In this document: in pieces, positions 5,533-8,170 of the stretch
Position numbering within the stretch: position 1 is the first letter of the stretch
Layout of the letters: every line of letters begins with the position of its first letter
Source of the DNA: Deltaproteobacteria bacterium
GTDB lineage: Bacteria > Desulfobacterota > Desulfobaccia > Desulfobaccales > 0-14-0-80-60-11
Reading direction: 5' to 3'
Assembly (NCBI GenBank): GCA_021817645.1
Contig: JAKAGH010000133.1
Coordinates: forward strand, 1 to 8,170
DNA: 8,170 bases
Translations under genes and position numbers: made by a program
The notes under the pieces: generated by a model
Told to the model about the DNA's origin: nothing
The model's database searches: none
Seen by the model: the letters and a program-made list of their open reading frames with translations, nothing else

Positions 5533-5678
5533 CCGCCCCTAAGTGCCCGCCGTTCCCGGTGAACGAGATTATTTTGTTTAAGAGCACCCTGACGCCCCAG
5601 GGGTCGATTTATACGCCGTTGCAGACGATCCTCTGGGAAAGCATTTGTAAGCTGCGCCCTACTCACCATAAACACTGA
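5532..5678 (+). pseudogene. remnant of a second thpR: C-terminal end only
   Basis: The reading frame from 5541 gives PPFPVNEIILFKSTLTPQGS followed by IYTPLQT, matching the real ThpR C-terminus (PPFQVSEIILFKSTLTPKGS, then IYTPLQV). By hand count 77 of 90 nt (5541-5630 against 3154-3243) are identical, including a run of about 30 nt. Similarity extends back to 5532 with a 1-nt deletion. Several differences are silent or conservative, which suggests the copy diverged as part of a working gene and was not a fresh duplicate. Everything upstream of the last ~30 codons, including both HxTx motifs, is missing. After 5630 the frame runs on to TGA 5676-5678 without resemblance. It cannot encode an active enzyme. 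Confidence 0.8.
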
Positions 5679-5699
5679 GTACCTATGAAAACCAGCATA

Positions 5700-5992
5700 A
5701 TGTACATAGAACTTAAAAGCGGATATCAGGATAACGGCCGGCCAGGATCGGCAGAGTCTCTTTCTCAAAAACCGGTAAGACTATTTATTACCGAGATAAA
5801 GCTTTCCAGCGGCTGACGGGTGGTGGCGTTTCAGGGAATTATATGGATGTTGAAACCAGGGAAGAATATTGGATCTCCGGTGTCAAGAAGAATCGTCAGG
5901 ATCGGCATTGGGCTGGTTCAGGAAGAGTTGAAATCGATGAGGATGTGAAGGAAGAATACCTCCAGATAATTGCAGGGCATAACCGTTTCTAA
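5700..5992 (+). pseudogene. small conserved-type gene broken by a 1-nt frameshift
   Basis: From ATG 5700 the frame gives MYIELKSGYQDNG and then soon meets TGA (codons in this frame). Adding one nucleotide near 5736-5738 joins it to a clean frame from 5738 to TAA 5990-5992 reading PARIGRVSFSKTGKTIYY, later GGGVSGNYMDVET, EEYWISGVKKNRQDRHW and VEIDEDVKEEYLQII. Restored, it would be about 97 aa. I recall an uncharacterised family of about 100-aa proteins starting MYIELKSGYSDNG and containing EEYWISGVKK; database labels for it are unreliable and no function is claimed. The break is in a GGCCGGCC stretch and may be a real mutation or a sequencing error. ATG 5685 is an alternative in-frame start. 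No good ribosome binding site is seen. Confidence 0.7.
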
Positions 5993-6042
5993 AAAGGTAA
6001 TGGAGAAAAAATCGCGACACCCAGACGTCATTCGAAGCCGGA

Positions 6043-6055
6043 GCTTGGGAACGAG
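6043..6055. repeat. solo end of the 822-910 element
   Basis: GCTTGGGAACGAG is identical to 898-910, the right end of the 89-nt element, but no partner end is found nearby. Confidence 0.5.
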
Positions 6056-6070
6056 TGATAGGGTGGTAGC

Positions 6071-6113
6071 GGCGGGCGTCTCGCCCGCCCCGCACAGGCT
6101 GGAAAGCCTGTGC
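6071..6113. repeat. paired GC-rich hairpins (A+B module, copy 3)
   Basis: Hairpin A is GGCGGGCG (6071-6078), loop TCT, CGCCCGCC (6082-6089), 8 bp perfect. Hairpin B is GCACAGGCT (6092-6100), loop GGAA, AGCCTGTGC (6105-6113), 9 bp perfect. Same order and orientation as copies 1 and 2. The trailing CCACC is shared with copy 2. Confidence 0.7.
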
Positions 6114-6130
6114 CACCAAGACAAATAACT

Positions 6131-6158
6131 TTGAATCTTGAACCTTGAACTTTTGACA
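6131..6158. repeat. heptamer array upstream of recA, second unit type
   Basis: Four 7-nt units TTGAATC, TTGAACC, TTGAACT, TTTGACA in tandem. The last contains a TTGACA hexamer, but no convincing -10 lies 16-18 nt downstream, so a promoter is not called. Confidence 0.65.
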
Positions 6159-6182
6159 GTAGTCATAATTGCTTTTGCCGAA

Positions 6183-6203
6183 AGCTGACCGCTGACAGCT
6201 AAA
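6183..6203. repeat. heptamer array upstream of recA
   Basis: AGCTGAC, CGCTGAC, AGCTAAA, the same polarity as the array before thpR and the reverse complement of the units after pgpA and cinA. It ends 42 nt before the recA ATG, leaving room for a leader with a ribosome binding site. Confidence 0.65.
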
Positions 6204-6228
6204 AGACAAACAAGAAATCCAAATTAAA

Positions 6229-6237
6229 AGGAAGAGG
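6229..6237 (+). promoter_or_regulatory. recA ribosome binding site
   Basis: AGGAAGAGG lies eight nucleotides before ATG 6246 in an A-rich leader. It is the only strong Shine-Dalgarno among the housekeeping genes here and fixes the recA start. Confidence 0.8.
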
Positions 6238-6245
6238 AATAAAAC

Positions 6246-7279
<1,034 letters not shown>

Positions 7280-7283
<4 letters not shown>

Positions 7284-8170
7284 CCAGCAGTGAAATCCGG
7301 GAAGCCTTTTTGCGCTTCTTCGAAGACCACGGCCACACCCGGGTGGTCAGTTCCTCCCTCATCCCCCACGGGGACCCGACCCTGCTGTTCGCCAACGCCG
7401 GGATGAACCAGTTCAAGAAAACCTTCCTGGGGGAAGAGGTGCGCCCTTACAGCCGGGCCGCGAGCTGCCAGAAGTGCGTGCGGGCCGGGGGCAAACACAA
7501 CGACCTGGAGAACGTGGGTTTTACCGCCCGGCATCATACCTTTTTCGAGATGCTGGGGAACTTCTCCTTCGGGGATTATTTCAAGGAAGGGGCCATCGAG
7601 ATGGCCTGGGAGCTCCTGACCCAGGTTTATAAGCTGCCCGCGGAGCGCCTCTGGGCCACGGTCTACCATGAAGACGACGAGGCCGCCCGCCTCTGGGAGA
7701 AGATCGCCGGGTTGCCGCCGGAGCGCATCGTCGGGCTGGGGGAGAAGGACAATTTCTGGGCCATGGGGGATACCGGCCCCTGCGGCCCCTGCTCCGAGAT
7801 CCTCATCGACCAGGGCGAGGCCATGGCCTGCGGCCCGGAGTGCGGCATCGGCAAGTGCGAATGCGACCGCTACCTGGAGATCTGGAACAACGTCTTTATG
7901 CAGTTCAACCGCGGCCAGGACGGGAAATTAAATCCCCTGCCCAAGCCCAGCATCGACACGGGCATGGGGCTGGAGCGCCTGAGCGCGGTGATTCAGGGAG
8001 TGCAGAGCAATTTTGACTGCGATCTGCTGCGGCCGGTGATCGGCCGGGTGGAAGAGTTGGCGGGCCGCGCCTATGGCCCGAATCCCCAGGAAAACGTAGC
8101 CTTCCGGGTCATTGCCGACCATTCCCGGGCCACCACTTTCCTGATCGCCGACGGGGTGCTGCCCTCCAAC
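7280..8170 (+). CDS. alaS: alanyl-tRNA synthetase, N-terminal part (runs off the window)
   Basis: AlaRS charges tRNA-Ala with alanine. The 297 codons present form the class II catalytic core. They include FANAGMNQFKKTFLG (37-51), VRAGGKHNDLENVG (67-80), motif 2 TFFEMLGNFSFGDYFK (87-102), DTGPCGPCSE, RYLEIWNNVFMQFNR and motif 3 GMGLER (228-233). The editing and C-Ala domains lie beyond 8170; no stop occurs, so the gene is cut by the window edge, not broken. A cysteine cluster C184, C188, C193, C195 sits just before the RYLEIWN motif in a family-variable insert. The ATG overlaps the recA TGA (7280-7283) and has no leader of its own; an AGGAAGAGG stretch within the end of recA (7266-7274) can serve as ribosome binding site. 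Confidence 0.98.

Noticed and set aside
6153..6169. recA promoter from TTGACA 6153-6158 and CATAAT 6164-6169
   Set aside because: The spacing is 5 nt, far from 16-18, and the TTGACA is the last unit of a heptamer array. The real promoter could not be placed.
6114..6245. LexA/SOS box upstream of recA
   Set aside because: CTGT (6108-6111) followed by N8 and GACA is off-consensus and lies in hairpin B; no GAAC-N4-GTTC is present.

Overview
The window looks like chromosomal DNA of a GC-rich Desulfobacterota (deltaproteobacterial) bacterium. This rests on the gene order pgpA, cinA, thpR, recA, alaS, on the protein style of these genes, and on the many short palindromic and heptameric intergenic repeats; the phylum is inferred, not proven. 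All intact genes lie on the + strand.

Left part (1-3273): pgpA (phospholipid synthesis), cinA (nucleotide repair/NMN deamidation) and thpR (2',3'-cyclic RNA phosphodiesterase). They are separated by unusually large, repeat-packed gaps: 698-1129 holds palindromes and an 89-nt element with 12-bp inverted ends, and 2363-2694 holds an 81-nt hairpin-forming repeat.

Middle part (3274-6245): an accessory block lies between thpR and recA, genes that sit close together in several phyla. It carries a membrane-anchored SGNH/GDSL hydrolase that is visibly less GC-rich than its neighbours, a ribbon-helix-helix/PIN toxin-antitoxin pair with its own candidate promoter and operator, a second and diverged copy of only the 3' end of thpR, and a small conserved-looking gene broken by a 1-nt frameshift. 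The two thpR ends are direct repeats about 2.39 kb apart that bracket the hydrolase and the toxin-antitoxin pair. This looks like a scar of insertion or unequal recombination.

Right part (6246-8170): recA with a good ribosome binding site, overlapping by ATGA the start of alaS, which runs off the window after 297 codons. No recX lies between them.

Two layers of repeats run through all gaps. One is palindromic (REP-like): a GGCGGGC hairpin followed by a GCACAGG hairpin occurs three times in the same order. The other is a set of degenerate 7-nt tandem arrays that begin within about 10 nt after stop codons and end just before start codons. The arrays read GGTCAGC-like after genes and AGCTGAC-like (the reverse complement) before genes. 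This boundary-locked, mirrored heptamer pattern and the duplicated thpR end are the most interesting things here.
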